Source: Pseudomonas sp. G2-4 (GTDB taxonomy: Bacteria > Pseudomonadota > Gammaproteobacteria > Pseudomonadales > Pseudomonadaceae). Taken from it: 64,000 bases of DNA. Below are positions 18,676 to 27,233 of this stretch, piece after piece. The stretch lies in NCBI RefSeq assembly GCF_030064125.1, contig NZ_CP125957.1, positions 1,798,001-1,862,000 on the forward strand. The letters run 5' to 3'. The notes under the pieces are model-generated. The model ran no database searches, was not told the DNA's origin, and saw only the letters and a list, made by a program, of their open reading frames with translations. The position numbers and the translations under genes were made by a program. Within the stretch, counting starts at the first letter, position 1. Each line of letters opens with the position of its first letter.

Positions 18676-19836
18676 ATGATCCCCTACGGTCGCCAAGACA
18701 TCACCCAGGCCGATATCGATGCGGTTCTGGAAGTACTCAAATCCGACTTCCTGACTCAGGGCCCCATGGTGCCGCGTTTCGAGCAAAGTGTGGCGCAGCA
18801 CGTCGGGGCGGGCCATGCATTGGCCGTGAACAGCGCCACCTCGGCGCTCCATATCGCCTGCCTGGCGCTTGGGCTTGGTCGCGGTGACCGTTTGTGGACC
18901 ACCCCGATCACCTTCGTCGCCTCTGCCAACTGTGGCCTGTACTGCGGAGCGGAGGTCGACTTCGTCGATATCGACCCGCACACCTATAACCTCTGCCCGC
19001 TAGCCCTTCAGCGCAAGCTGGAACGTGCCGAGCATGAAGGCAAGTTGCCCAAGGTCGTGGTTTCCGTGCATCTGTGCGGGCAACCCTGCGATATGCAAGC
19101 CATCCATGTTCTGGCCCGGCGCTATGGTTTCAAGGTGATAGAGGATGCCTCTCATGCCATCGGCGGGAAATACCGCGGCGAATTCATTGGCAATTGCCGT
19201 TACAGTGATATCACTGTGTTCAGCTTCCATCCGGTGAAGATAATCACCACCGCCGAAGGTGGCATGGCGCTGACCAACGATGCCGAACTGGCCCGCAAGA
19301 TGGCCTTGCTGCGCAGTCACGGTATCACCCGCGATCCGGCACTGATGACTCACGAGGCCGATGGCCCCTGGTACTACCAGCAGGTCGACCTCGGCTTCAA
19401 TTACCGTATGACCGACTTGCAGGCTGCCTTGGGTGTAAGCCAGATGGCGCGCCTGGATCAGTATGTGGCGCGTCGTCACCAGTTGGCTCGCCGCTACGAC
19501 GAGTTGCTGGCAGAGTTACCGGTCACCACGCCCTGGCAGCATCCGGACAGCTACTCAGGGTTGCACCTGTATGTCATCCGCCTGCAACTGGGCAAGCTCC
19601 AGAAGAGTCATCTCCAAGTATTCGAATCCCTGCATGAGTTGGGTATTGGGGTCAACCTGCACTACATTCCGGTGCATACCCAGCCTTATTATCAACGTAT
19701 GGGGTTCAAGGTCGGTAACTTCCCTTTAGCAGAAAGCTATTACAGCGAAGCTATTAGCCTACCGATGTTCCAGACCATGAGTGAGGAGCAGCAGGACACT
19801 GTTGTTGCCGCTCTGCGTGAGGTGCTCGACGCATGA
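18676..19836 (+). CDS. pseC: PseC: UDP-4-amino-4,6-dideoxy-N-acetyl-beta-L-altrosamine transaminase
   Basis: A PLP aminotransferase of the DegT/DnrJ/EryC1 group that transfers an amino group from glutamate to C4 of the PseB product. The 386 residues begin MIPYGRQDITQADIDAV, the PseC hallmark. SATSALHIACLALGLGRGD binds the cofactor phosphate, VIEDASHAIGGKYRG carries the Asp for the pyridine nitrogen, and FSFHPVKIITTAEGGM places the Schiff-base lysine at residue 188. Its stop overlaps the pseF start (ATGA). Confidence 0.95.
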   Translation: MIPYGRQDITQADIDAVLEVLKSDFLTQGPMVPRFEQSVAQHVGAGHALAVNSATSALHIACLALGLGRGDRLWTTPITFVASANCGLYCGAEVDFVDIDPHTYNLCPLALQRKLERAEHEGKLPKVVVSVHLCGQPCDMQAIHVLARRYGFKVIEDASHAIGGKYRGEFIGNCRYSDITVFSFHPVKIITTAEGGMALTNDAELARKMALLRSHGITRDPALMTHEADGPWYYQQVDLGFNYRMTDLQAALGVSQMARLDQYVARRHQLARRYDELLAELPVTTPWQHPDSYSGLHLYVIRLQLGKLQKSHLQVFESLHELGIGVNLHYIPVHTQPYYQRMGFKVGNFPLAESYYSEAISLPMFQTMSEEQQDTVVAALREVLDA

Positions 19837-20540
19837 GACTGGCTGTTATCCCTGCACGAGGCGGCAGCAAACGCATCCCGCGCAAGAACATCAAACCGTT
19901 CTGCGGCAAACCGATGATCGTTTGGTCCATCGAGACTGCGCTGCGAAGTGGCTGCTTCGATCAGGTCATCGTCTCCACCGACGATGCGGAAATTGCCGAT
20001 GTCGCTCGCCAGTATGGCGCCAGCGTACCGTTCATGCGCCCGGCCGAACTGTCTGACGATTACACCGGCACCCTCCCGGTGATTCGGCACGTCATCGAGT
20101 GGTTCAACGCTCAGGAGCAGGCGATTGAACAAGTCTGTTGCCTGTACGCTACCGCGCCTTTTGTCCAAGTTGAGGATATTCAGCGAGGGTTGCAGATCCT
20201 CGAAGAGACGGATAGCGACTATGCCTTTTCGGTGACTAGCTACGCTTTCCCGATTCAGCGGGCCATTCGTCTCACCGAGGAGGGTCAAGTTGAGATGTTC
20301 AGCCCCGAATATTTCAATACCCGCTCGCAAGATCTGGAAGAGGCTTTCCATGATGCAGGCCAGTTCTACTGGGGCCGAGCCAGCGCATGGCTGCAAGGCA
20401 AAATGATCTTCAAGCCCGGCTCGGCGCCTGTTCTCTTGCCGCGCCATCGTGTGCAGGATATTGATACGCTGGAAGACTGGGTGCGAGCTGAATGGCTGTT
20501 CAAAGCTATGCAGGCGCAACAGGGTACAGATCAGTTATGA
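19833..20540 (+). CDS. pseF: PseF: pseudaminic acid cytidylyltransferase
   Basis: Activates pseudaminic acid with CTP to CMP-Pse, the donor for glycosyltransferases. The 235-residue protein has the CMP-sialate synthetase signature IPARGGSKRIPRKNIKPFCGKPMI at the N-terminus, and LYATAPFVQVEDI and VQDIDTLEDWVRAE later. It starts within the pseC stop and ends within the pseG start, so the three genes are tightly coupled. Relatives acting on Neu5Ac or legionaminic acid share these motifs; the assignment to Pse rests on the complete pse set around it. Confidence 0.93.
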   Translation: MRLAVIPARGGSKRIPRKNIKPFCGKPMIVWSIETALRSGCFDQVIVSTDDAEIADVARQYGASVPFMRPAELSDDYTGTLPVIRHVIEWFNAQEQAIEQVCCLYATAPFVQVEDIQRGLQILEETDSDYAFSVTSYAFPIQRAIRLTEEGQVEMFSPEYFNTRSQDLEEAFHDAGQFYWGRASAWLQGKMIFKPGSAPVLLPRHRVQDIDTLEDWVRAEWLFKAMQAQQGTDQL

Positions 20541-21649
20541 AGGTTGTCTTCCGCGCCGACGCCTCGCAACAGATCGGTACCGGCCATGTCATGCGCTGCC
20601 TGACCCTGGCCGATGCTCTTAATGCCCGGGGCGCAGAATGCCGGTTCATCTGTCGCGAGCTCCCCGGCAACCTGATTGAACTCATTCGTAGCAAGGGTTA
20701 TCCAGTCCATAGCTTGCCTCTCAGCGAATCGCAAGAAGCTAGCTTGCTCGTGACCAATGAAGCTGGCAGCGGAGCAAAATTGCCCCACACTGCTTGGCTC
20801 GGTACCTCCCAAGAGCAGGATGTCGCCGAGTGCGCCGTCATCCTTGGCGAGTTGAGCACCGATTGGTTAGTGGTCGATCATTACGCCCTCGATGCCCGCT
20901 GGGAAGTTGCACTCAAACGGCACTGCCGCAAGCTGATGGTGATCGATGACCTGGCCGATCGTCCCCATCAAGGCGACCTCTTGCTGGATCAGACCTTCGG
21001 TCGCAATCCGGCGGACTATGCTCCGTGCGTGCCTGCTACATGCACGGTACTCTGCGGCTCGCAATATGCCCTGTTACGCCCCGAGTTTGCCGAGCTGCGT
21101 CCCTACAGTCTGGCTCGTCGGGGAGATGCGCAGCTCAGGCATCTGCTCATCACCATGGGCGGTGTTGATAAGGACAATGCCACCGGGCAGGTACTGTATG
21201 CCCTCCAGTCCAGCGAACTTCCTGCCAATTGCCGTATCACTGTGGTGATGGGCGCAACTGCGCCCTGGCTAACTGAAGTTCGTCAGCGGGCTGAGCAGAT
21301 GCCATGGCCCACCGACGTCCGAGTAAACGTTGGCGATATGGCACAGCTGATGGCCGATAGCGACTTGGCGATTGGCGCTGCCGGCTCGACGTCCTGGGAA
21401 CGCTGCTGTTTGGGATTACCGACGGTGCTGGTCGTTCTTGCCGACAATCAACATCAGGTCGCAAAAGGTCTCGAACAAGCGGGAGCGGTCCATGTCCTGC
21501 AGGAACCGCATCGGATCGCGGAGCATCTCCCACAGGCACTGGCTTCACTGATCTCATCGACAGTCTTTCGGGCTGCCATGAGCCAGGCTGCGCAGCGCAT
21601 TGCGGACGGCAATGGCGTAGCTACTGTAATCCAGCACCTGGAGTCTTGA
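20537..21649 (+). CDS. pseG: PseG: UDP-2,4-diacetamido-2,4,6-trideoxy-beta-L-altrose hydrolase
   Basis: Removes UDP from the fully acetylated sugar nucleotide, releasing the hexose used by PseI. The 370-residue GT-B-fold protein begins MKVVFRADASQQIGTGHVMRCLTLADAL, typical of PseG, and has DDLADRPHQGDLLLDQ and GAAGSTSWERCCLGLPTVLV in the UDP-binding half. ATG 20537 is preferred because it begins this motif and overlaps the pseF stop (ATGA). In some bacteria PseG and PseH are fused; here they are separate genes. Confidence 0.94.
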   Translation: MKVVFRADASQQIGTGHVMRCLTLADALNARGAECRFICRELPGNLIELIRSKGYPVHSLPLSESQEASLLVTNEAGSGAKLPHTAWLGTSQEQDVAECAVILGELSTDWLVVDHYALDARWEVALKRHCRKLMVIDDLADRPHQGDLLLDQTFGRNPADYAPCVPATCTVLCGSQYALLRPEFAELRPYSLARRGDAQLRHLLITMGGVDKDNATGQVLYALQSSELPANCRITVVMGATAPWLTEVRQRAEQMPWPTDVRVNVGDMAQLMADSDLAIGAAGSTSWERCCLGLPTVLVVLADNQHQVAKGLEQAGAVHVLQEPHRIAEHLPQALASLISSTVFRAAMSQAAQRIADGNGVATVIQHLES

Positions 21650-21650
21650 A

Positions 21651-22172
21651 GTGACCGGAACAGTATCGGCTCAACAGCGAGTACGTCCGATGACATACGA
21701 GGATCTCGAGCGAGTGCTTGCTTGGCGAAACCATGAAGAGGTGCGCCGCTACATGTACACTCAGCATGAAATCAGCCTAATCGAACACTCGCGCTGGTTC
21801 GAGCGGGCATCCCAGGACTCCAGCCGTCACCTACTGGTATTTGAAAGCAATGCTGTGCCTCTAGGCTTCATAAACCTCCATCAGATTGCACCCGGTGGTG
21901 TGGCAGATTGGGGCTTCTATGTTGCTCCTGACGCACCGAGAGGAACAGGCCGTCTACTGGGGCATGCAGTATTGCAACATGCTTTCGCTCATCTAGCCTT
22001 GCACAAGCTCTGTGGGCAGGCGCTGCGCTTCAATACGCGGTCCATCAAGTTTCATCAGAGACTTGGCTTTCAGCAGGAAGGAATTCTGCGTGAGCAACAC
22101 TTTGACGGCCAGAGCTATCACGATGTTGTGTGCTTTGGCCTTCTTGCCTCTGAATGGCAATCGAACCTCTGA
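21651..22172 (+). CDS. pseH: PseH: UDP-4-amino-4,6-dideoxy-N-acetyl-beta-L-altrosamine N-acetyltransferase
   Basis: A GNAT-fold acetyltransferase of 173 residues that acetylates the C4 amino group with acetyl-CoA. RPMTYEDLERVLAWRNHEEVRRYM is the common start of sugar N-acetyltransferases of this group, and DAPRGTGRLLGHAVLQHAF is the CoA pyrophosphate loop. GTG at 21651 follows the pseG stop by one base. Its place between pseG and pseI supports the assignment. Confidence 0.9.
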   Translation: MTGTVSAQQRVRPMTYEDLERVLAWRNHEEVRRYMYTQHEISLIEHSRWFERASQDSSRHLLVFESNAVPLGFINLHQIAPGGVADWGFYVAPDAPRGTGRLLGHAVLQHAFAHLALHKLCGQALRFNTRSIKFHQRLGFQQEGILREQHFDGQSYHDVVCFGLLASEWQSNL

Positions 22173-22183
22173 GAGATAACCGT

Positions 22184-23245
22184 ATGTCGACTATCCCAAG
22201 TATCAGCATTGCCGGCCGACGCATCGCTCTCGATGCGCCGCCTTACATAATTGCCGAACTTTCCGCGAACCATAATGGCAAGTTGGAAACGGCACTGAAG
22301 ATAATCGAAGAAGCCAAAAAGGCGGGCGCCGACGCCATCAAGCTTCAGACCTACACCGCCGATACCATTACCTTGGATTGCGATTCGGAAGAATTTCAGA
22401 TCCACGGTGGACTGTGGGACGGCAAGAGTCTCTATCAGCTTTACCAAGAAGCTCATATGCCTTGGGACTGGCATGTTCCGCTGTTCGAGCATGCGCGTAA
22501 ATTAGGTATCACCATCTTCAGTTCGCCGTTCGACAACACAGCTGTCGACCTCCTGGAAAGCCTCCGCGCCCCAGCCTACAAGATTGCCTCCTTCGAGGCC
22601 GTCGATTTGGCGCTGATCAAATATGTCGCCAGCACTGGCAAGCCGATGATCATCTCCACCGGTATGGCTGATGCGGAGGAGATTCAGGAAGCGATAGCGG
22701 CTGCGCGCGATGGGGGATGCAAGGAGTTGGCTATATTGCATTGCGTAAGTGGCTATCCTGCCCCAGCAGAAGACTACAACCTACGTACTATCCCCGACAT
22801 GATCCAGCGCTTCGGCTTGGTTACGGGATTGTCTGATCACACGCTTGATAATACTACCGCTATTACAAGTGTTGCTCTGGGGGCTTCGGTGATTGAAAAA
22901 CACTTCACCCTAGATCGGAACGGTGGAGGGGCGGATGACAGCTTCTCTCTAGAGCCCGCCGAACTCACTGCGCTTTGTCGTGACAGTAAGACCGCGTGGG
23001 CAGCTTTAGGTAGGGTTGATTATGGTCGCAAGTCCAGCGAGCAAACTAACGCAAAGTTTCGACGATCTCTTTACTTTGTGAAGGACCTGAAGGCCGGCGA
23101 TGTAATTACTGAAAGTGCAGTGAGAAGTGTGCGGCCAGGGTATGGTGCTGCACCAAAATATTTAGACTATGTGCTTGATAAAAAAGTAATATCTGATGTT
23201 TCTGCTAACAGCCCTGTTGTGTTGGAAGGGTTAAAAGATGCATGA
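22184..23245 (+). CDS. pseI: PseI: pseudaminic acid synthase
   Basis: Condenses the PseG product with phosphoenolpyruvate to give pseudaminic acid. The 353-residue protein has an N-terminal NeuB-type TIM barrel (PYIIAELSANHNGKLETALKIIEEAKKAGADAIKLQTY is the signature) and a C-terminal SAF/antifreeze-like domain from about residue 290 (RRSLYFVKDLKAGDVITESAVRSVRPG). ATG 22184 is chosen over upstream alternatives because of the GAGAGA site and normal family length. It completes the six-enzyme set B, C, F, G, H, I in one run. Codons become more AT-rich toward its end, at the edge of the AT-rich block. Confidence 0.95.
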   Translation: MSTIPSISIAGRRIALDAPPYIIAELSANHNGKLETALKIIEEAKKAGADAIKLQTYTADTITLDCDSEEFQIHGGLWDGKSLYQLYQEAHMPWDWHVPLFEHARKLGITIFSSPFDNTAVDLLESLRAPAYKIASFEAVDLALIKYVASTGKPMIISTGMADAEEIQEAIAAARDGGCKELAILHCVSGYPAPAEDYNLRTIPDMIQRFGLVTGLSDHTLDNTTAITSVALGASVIEKHFTLDRNGGGADDSFSLEPAELTALCRDSKTAWAALGRVDYGRKSSEQTNAKFRRSLYFVKDLKAGDVITESAVRSVRPGYGAAPKYLDYVLDKKVISDVSANSPVVLEGLKDA

Positions 23246-23276
23246 GCGGTGTCTTATAATTTTTGAGTTTGAGTAA

Positions 23277-24194
23277 ATGAAGAATAAGGTGTTGATTCTG
23301 GTAGAAACGCCGTTTCAACTGCTATGTGCTTATGAATATTTACGTAAGCACCAAGCCTGTATTTCTTTATATATTAGGAATAGCGGCGTTGGCAGCAATG
23401 ATCAGCAAATGAGCGCAATGGTCAGAGACTTAAACCTTAAAGTAAAAAAAGAATTTCTGGTAAGGCCAGGCAATAAGTTAGATTACTTTTTGTCGGTCTT
23501 GGGTTTCTTGTTCAGCAATTTTCATTGCTATGATAAGGTAGTTTTAGGTAGTTTTTTCTCTGGCTTTCAGAAGCTACTTTCTTCAATTGTTCTAAAAAAA
23601 GAAATAATTCTGTTGGACGATGGTGTTGCGACTTTGCTGGCTGATAAAATAATAAATGAGCGAGGAGGGAAGTATTCAGTATTTAGTATATTTGATCTGG
23701 ATGAAAAAAATTATCTTAATTGTGAAGTGAATCGATTTGATTCTATTGCCGGTGAGTATGATTGTAAGGGGAGTGAGGAGTATGCTGTTTTTTTTATAGG
23801 ACAAAAGCTGGTTGATATCGGTGCAATGGATGTCGCTGCCTATATTAGGGTTTTAGAGTCTGCAGTAAAAGACTCGCCTGAATCAGTTGTGCACTACATT
23901 CCGCATCGCACGGAAAGTCTAGAGTGTCTAGAAGTCGTTAAGGAAGTAAAAGGTCTCCAGTTATTGCATGCAGACGTAGCGGTGGAGTATTTCATGTTGC
24001 GAAACAAGTGGCGTCCGCGGAAAATCTATTCAGTTAACTCTACGGCACTTTTTACGCTTGCGAGCCTATTTCCTGATGCTAGGGCCGTTGCCATAATACC
24101 TAGTACGTTAAAGACGCAAATGTTTGTGCATCATGATCTGATAATGGAGTCTTTTGAAAGGCATAAATCGATCGTAATAAATCGCGTTTCATAG
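23277..24194 (+). CDS. Putative sialyltransferase-like glycosyltransferase, candidate pseudaminyltransferase
   Basis: A 305-residue protein with no membrane helix predicted by eye. Its start VLILVETPFQLLCAYEYL and the acidic motif LLDDG (residues 112-116) resemble bacterial GT-B sialyltransferases and polysialyltransferases (GT52/GT38 type), which carry a D/E-D/E-G motif, an HP motif and a serine motif. Here the second motif reads YIPHR (207-211), so the usual His-Pro order is altered, and a serine motif may be SVNSTALFTL (252-261). It follows pseI by 31 bases in AT-rich DNA. Since CMP-Pse is a nonulosonate donor like CMP-Neu5Ac, the likely job is attaching Pse to the O-unit; this is inference. 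Alternatively it may use another donor. Confidence 0.6.
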   Translation: MKNKVLILVETPFQLLCAYEYLRKHQACISLYIRNSGVGSNDQQMSAMVRDLNLKVKKEFLVRPGNKLDYFLSVLGFLFSNFHCYDKVVLGSFFSGFQKLLSSIVLKKEIILLDDGVATLLADKIINERGGKYSVFSIFDLDEKNYLNCEVNRFDSIAGEYDCKGSEEYAVFFIGQKLVDIGAMDVAAYIRVLESAVKDSPESVVHYIPHRTESLECLEVVKEVKGLQLLHADVAVEYFMLRNKWRPRKIYSVNSTALFTLASLFPDARAVAIIPSTLKTQMFVHHDLIMESFERHKSIVINRVS

Positions 24195-24274
24195 ATTTTG
24201 CCAGAAACATTTGTCGTGTTGTATGGTGGCTAGGCTTCTTTCGTTAATAGATAAAATTATCTTAAGGCATTTAA

Positions 24275-25417
24275 ATGCTTGGATTGCTCGCTTTTCTTTC
24301 GACGATTGTGTTCTTTTCACCAGTCGTTAATTTATTACTTCTCCCGATTGTCTTCTATAGATTGTTTTTGACCAGCTATGGAAGGGATTTGAGTTTTCTA
24401 AAGAGTGGACATGTTGTTGGGTTGATGCTGCTGCTGTTGTCAGCGCTTCTGTCAGTTGTTGTATTTGCCTTTGCGGAACCTTTAATTGATAATTTTGAAA
24501 AGTCAATATTAGGTGCTTTTCCTTATGTGGTGCTAATACTGATTTCTTTATTTGCGGGTATGGTCTTTCGCAGGAGTGATTTGATAGTAGTACTTTTGCT
24601 GGTTTTGTTCGAAATAGCTGTGGGTTTCGCTGAGTATATTGCTGGAACTCACTCGTTTTTTTCGGTTGCACATAAAGGACAGACCCAGATCGGTGACACT
24701 GAGTTGCTTTACTATAATCGGGTTTTCGGTTTGAGTGTGAACTCCAGTGTCTATGCCTTCAAGGTATTAGTTGGCTTTGTTGTTTTGATGGCAATAAGGT
24801 CGGAGTTGTCTCGGCGTGTCTTCCTGGTTTGTGCGGGAATACTCGCTGTCGGATTTGTTACATCTTTCAATAGAACCGCAATTGTTGCTGCCGCGATTAG
24901 CCTGATGTTCTATTATGCGACTAATTGGAGGGTTGTGCTTTCCGGAGGGGTGGTAGGTTGTGCAGTAGGCGTTCTCTACTTATCCACTATCATTGAGAAT
25001 CTTACGCGTGGTAGAGGTGAGCTAGACTTGTCTGGCCGGGATTTTATTTTTTATGAGTTTTTTAGTGTTCTGAAGCAAAGTCCATTCTTTGGTAACGCTG
25101 CGCAAAAAGTTTGGTTGCAGCTTAATGATGGTTTGTATCACGCACACAGTTCATATCTTGAGTTTTTGGTATCAAACGGCGTTTTCATCTCACTTTTGTT
25201 TTTTTCGGGCTATTATCTCTTGGTTTTACGTGGCCGAATGCTGGCCGCGTTACCCTTGCTGATCTATTCTGTGTTTCAGTATGGGTTGCTTTGGGGGTTG
25301 GTTTTTAACGACGTAGTGTTTTTTGGGTTGATGTTTTATTTGTTAAGATCGAACTCCGATAAGCGGGCAGCGGCTAATAATAAAGCTTCTCTAGAAACGA
25401 AGGTGATTGATGTTTAA
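24275..25417 (+). CDS. wzy: O-antigen polymerase Wzy
   Basis: A 380-residue membrane protein with about ten or eleven hydrophobic segments and a large periplasmic loop, as in Wzy O-antigen polymerases. The loop ends in HAHSSYLEFLVSNGVF, matching the HxHNxYL pattern of the Wzy_C/O-antigen ligase-like superfamily; FNRTAIVAAAISLM carries the conserved arginine before it. Wzy links undecaprenyl-bound repeat units in the periplasm, with length set by Wzz. WaaL ligases share the fold, but their genes usually sit in core-oligosaccharide loci. The DNA is AT-rich. The stop overlaps the next start. Confidence 0.85.
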   Translation: MLGLLAFLSTIVFFSPVVNLLLLPIVFYRLFLTSYGRDLSFLKSGHVVGLMLLLLSALLSVVVFAFAEPLIDNFEKSILGAFPYVVLILISLFAGMVFRRSDLIVVLLLVLFEIAVGFAEYIAGTHSFFSVAHKGQTQIGDTELLYYNRVFGLSVNSSVYAFKVLVGFVVLMAIRSELSRRVFLVCAGILAVGFVTSFNRTAIVAAAISLMFYYATNWRVVLSGGVVGCAVGVLYLSTIIENLTRGRGELDLSGRDFIFYEFFSVLKQSPFFGNAAQKVWLQLNDGLYHAHSSYLEFLVSNGVFISLLFFSGYYLLVLRGRMLAALPLLIYSVFQYGLLWGLVFNDVVFFGLMFYLLRSNSDKRAAANNKASLETKVIDV

Positions 25418-25907
25418 GTACGTAGTTAAAAAAATACTTTCCGAGATCTTCTATCTGACTTCTGGACGCAATTTTGTCGCGTCATCAGGTCGGCCTAAAA
25501 TAAACGGCTTCTGTAGGTTTGGGGCTAAGTTAGTTTTGGGAGCTAACGCCAATTTTAATGGGGCGAGAACGTATGGCGCTGGTAAAATCCATGTTGGGGA
25601 TAATTTTCACTCGGGTGTGGGGTTGAAAGTATTGACTCAGAGTCATAACTATAATGGCGAATCTATCCCTTATGACAGAACTGTTATAGTAAAAGATGTC
25701 GTTATCGGTGATAACGTTTGGTTTGGTATGAATGTAATGGTTCTGCCAGGCGTGAGAATTGGGGAGGGGGCGATCATTCAAGCTGGATCGGTAGTTTCGA
25801 AATCAATACCTGATTTGGCCATTGCGGGCGGTAATCCAGCCGAAGTTATTCGGTTTCGTGATAAGAATCATTATTTTAAGATGAAGCAAGATGACCGCTA
25901 TCTGTAA
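25410..25907 (+). CDS. Hexapeptide-repeat O-acetyltransferase
   Basis: A 165-residue left-handed beta-helix acetyltransferase. Hexapeptide repeats cover about residues 40-145, and the segment VIGDNVWFGMNVMVLPGVRIGEGAIIQAGSVV followed by IPDLAIAGGNPAEVIRFR is the classic C-terminal pattern of the CatB/WcaF/NodL group that uses acetyl-CoA. The conserved histidine of the active site is in LTQSHNYNG. Likely role: O-acetylation of one sugar of the O-unit. It overlaps the end of wzy by eight bases and the start of wzx by 17 bases, all in the AT-rich block. Confidence 0.85.
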   Translation: MFKYVVKKILSEIFYLTSGRNFVASSGRPKINGFCRFGAKLVLGANANFNGARTYGAGKIHVGDNFHSGVGLKVLTQSHNYNGESIPYDRTVIVKDVVIGDNVWFGMNVMVLPGVRIGEGAIIQAGSVVSKSIPDLAIAGGNPAEVIRFRDKNHYFKMKQDDRYL

Positions 25908-27114
25908 AACCTTAGGTATGGTGTTTGGTTACTCTTCGGTCTTGTTGGTGTCAAAAGGACTTACCTTGCTGGTAAGTTACTTGGTTGCTTTCTCTGTGGG
26001 TAACGCAGAATTCGGCTATTTTTCCCTTGCGCAAGCACTGTTTGTTACTGCGGTTACTTTGTTGGGGTTCAATTCTTCCGCCGCATACGTTAGATATTTT
26101 TATAGTAAAGGAGTTTCTGCGATTTATAAAGCGTTGAAGCGGGTTTATTATCTATTGTTTGTACTCTCTGTTTTTTTTGGATTGCTATTATATTTTATTT
26201 TCTCAGGGCATCCATATTTCGTTTGGTTTGCATTACTTCCTATTTCTGGTTTTTTGGCAGCGCATATTGCTAGCTTTAATGCGATATATAGATGTTCAAA
26301 TAGTTTGATGGGTTATGCTTTCGCTGAGTTGGGGAGGCCCGTTCTAGTCTTTCTTTCATTGGCGGTTTTTTTGTGGATGAAATTCGAGTTTTCTATTGTT
26401 GCAGTATATTTACTTGCTTTGTGTGCTTCTTTGTTGTTGGTCGTTTTTTTCTCGGTCTTTCACTTTCGTTCAAAACTACTCAATAAGTCGCAGTCATCTC
26501 TGGAAGAGAGGGAAGTTGTGGTATATCTACTTCCGTTGGTTTTGGTTCAGTTGATGGCGTTGCTTAATAATGTGGGCGATAGATATATTTTGAGCGCCTT
26601 TGTAACTGTTGACGAGATTGGAAAATACGGTAAGGCCTATCTTATAGGATCTGCTGCGGGAATGCTCATTGATAGCTTTTCCTTGTTGTGGGCACCATAT
26701 GTTGTCAGAAGAGTCGATGATTTTAAGACTGATCTGTATCCTAAGGCCTTGCTTGTTTTTGGAGGTGCGACCTTCTTATCTTTGCTTTTGCTATTTGGGG
26801 CGGGCTTTGTTTTTATCTATGAAGTTTCATTTTTTTCTTTCGATTACCTTTTCTTGGTAATGGCGATCATTGTGCTTTCTGCATTTATGGCTCGTGTAGG
26901 ATATCAAATATTTGTGCCCGTGTTGAGCGCCTATGATCTTACAGGTGTTGTCGCCAAGTTGTCTTTTGTGGGCGCGATTGGCGGAATTGCTGCAAACTTT
27001 GCTTTGATTCCATTTTGGGGCGGGGTAGGGGCAGCTATAGCGACCTGGATTTCATTTTCCATTTTTTCCATGCTTTCTTTCTGGGTTGTACGAGAAAAAA
27101 TGCTTCGGGTATGA
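25891..27114 (+). CDS. wzx: O-antigen flippase Wzx
   Basis: A 407-residue polytopic protein of the MATE/Wzx (polysaccharide biosynthesis) superfamily with about twelve hydrophobic segments. It starts with SSVLLVSKGLTLLVSYLVAFSVGNAEFGYFSLAQALF, the usual first two helices and the short loop GxxEFG found in Wzx. It moves the undecaprenyl-diphosphate-linked unit across the inner membrane for Wzy. The start lies inside the acetyltransferase gene. AT-rich coding sequence with many TTT and ATT codons points to lateral transfer. Confidence 0.87.
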   Translation: MTAICKTLGMVFGYSSVLLVSKGLTLLVSYLVAFSVGNAEFGYFSLAQALFVTAVTLLGFNSSAAYVRYFYSKGVSAIYKALKRVYYLLFVLSVFFGLLLYFIFSGHPYFVWFALLPISGFLAAHIASFNAIYRCSNSLMGYAFAELGRPVLVFLSLAVFLWMKFEFSIVAVYLLALCASLLLVVFFSVFHFRSKLLNKSQSSLEEREVVVYLLPLVLVQLMALLNNVGDRYILSAFVTVDEIGKYGKAYLIGSAAGMLIDSFSLLWAPYVVRRVDDFKTDLYPKALLVFGGATFLSLLLLFGAGFVFIYEVSFFSFDYLFLVMAIIVLSAFMARVGYQIFVPVLSAYDLTGVVAKLSFVGAIGGIAANFALIPFWGGVGAAIATWISFSIFSMLSFWVVREKMLRV

Positions 27115-27233
27115 GCCTTTATCAAATAGATTGTTATTCTTTGTAATATAAATCGAGCTGTAGAACAAACACCGGTACTGGAAATTTAACTCCGTCAGCC
27201 GGAATCGCTAATTACGGAGTATCGCAGGGTCCT

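Noticed and set aside
17674..23245. Pse operon considered as a flagellin glycosylation island
   Set aside because: No flagellar or motility gene is near, while wzx, wzy, wzz, wbpM and an initiating transferase are, so an O-antigen role is far more likely. Shared use of CMP-Pse cannot be excluded.
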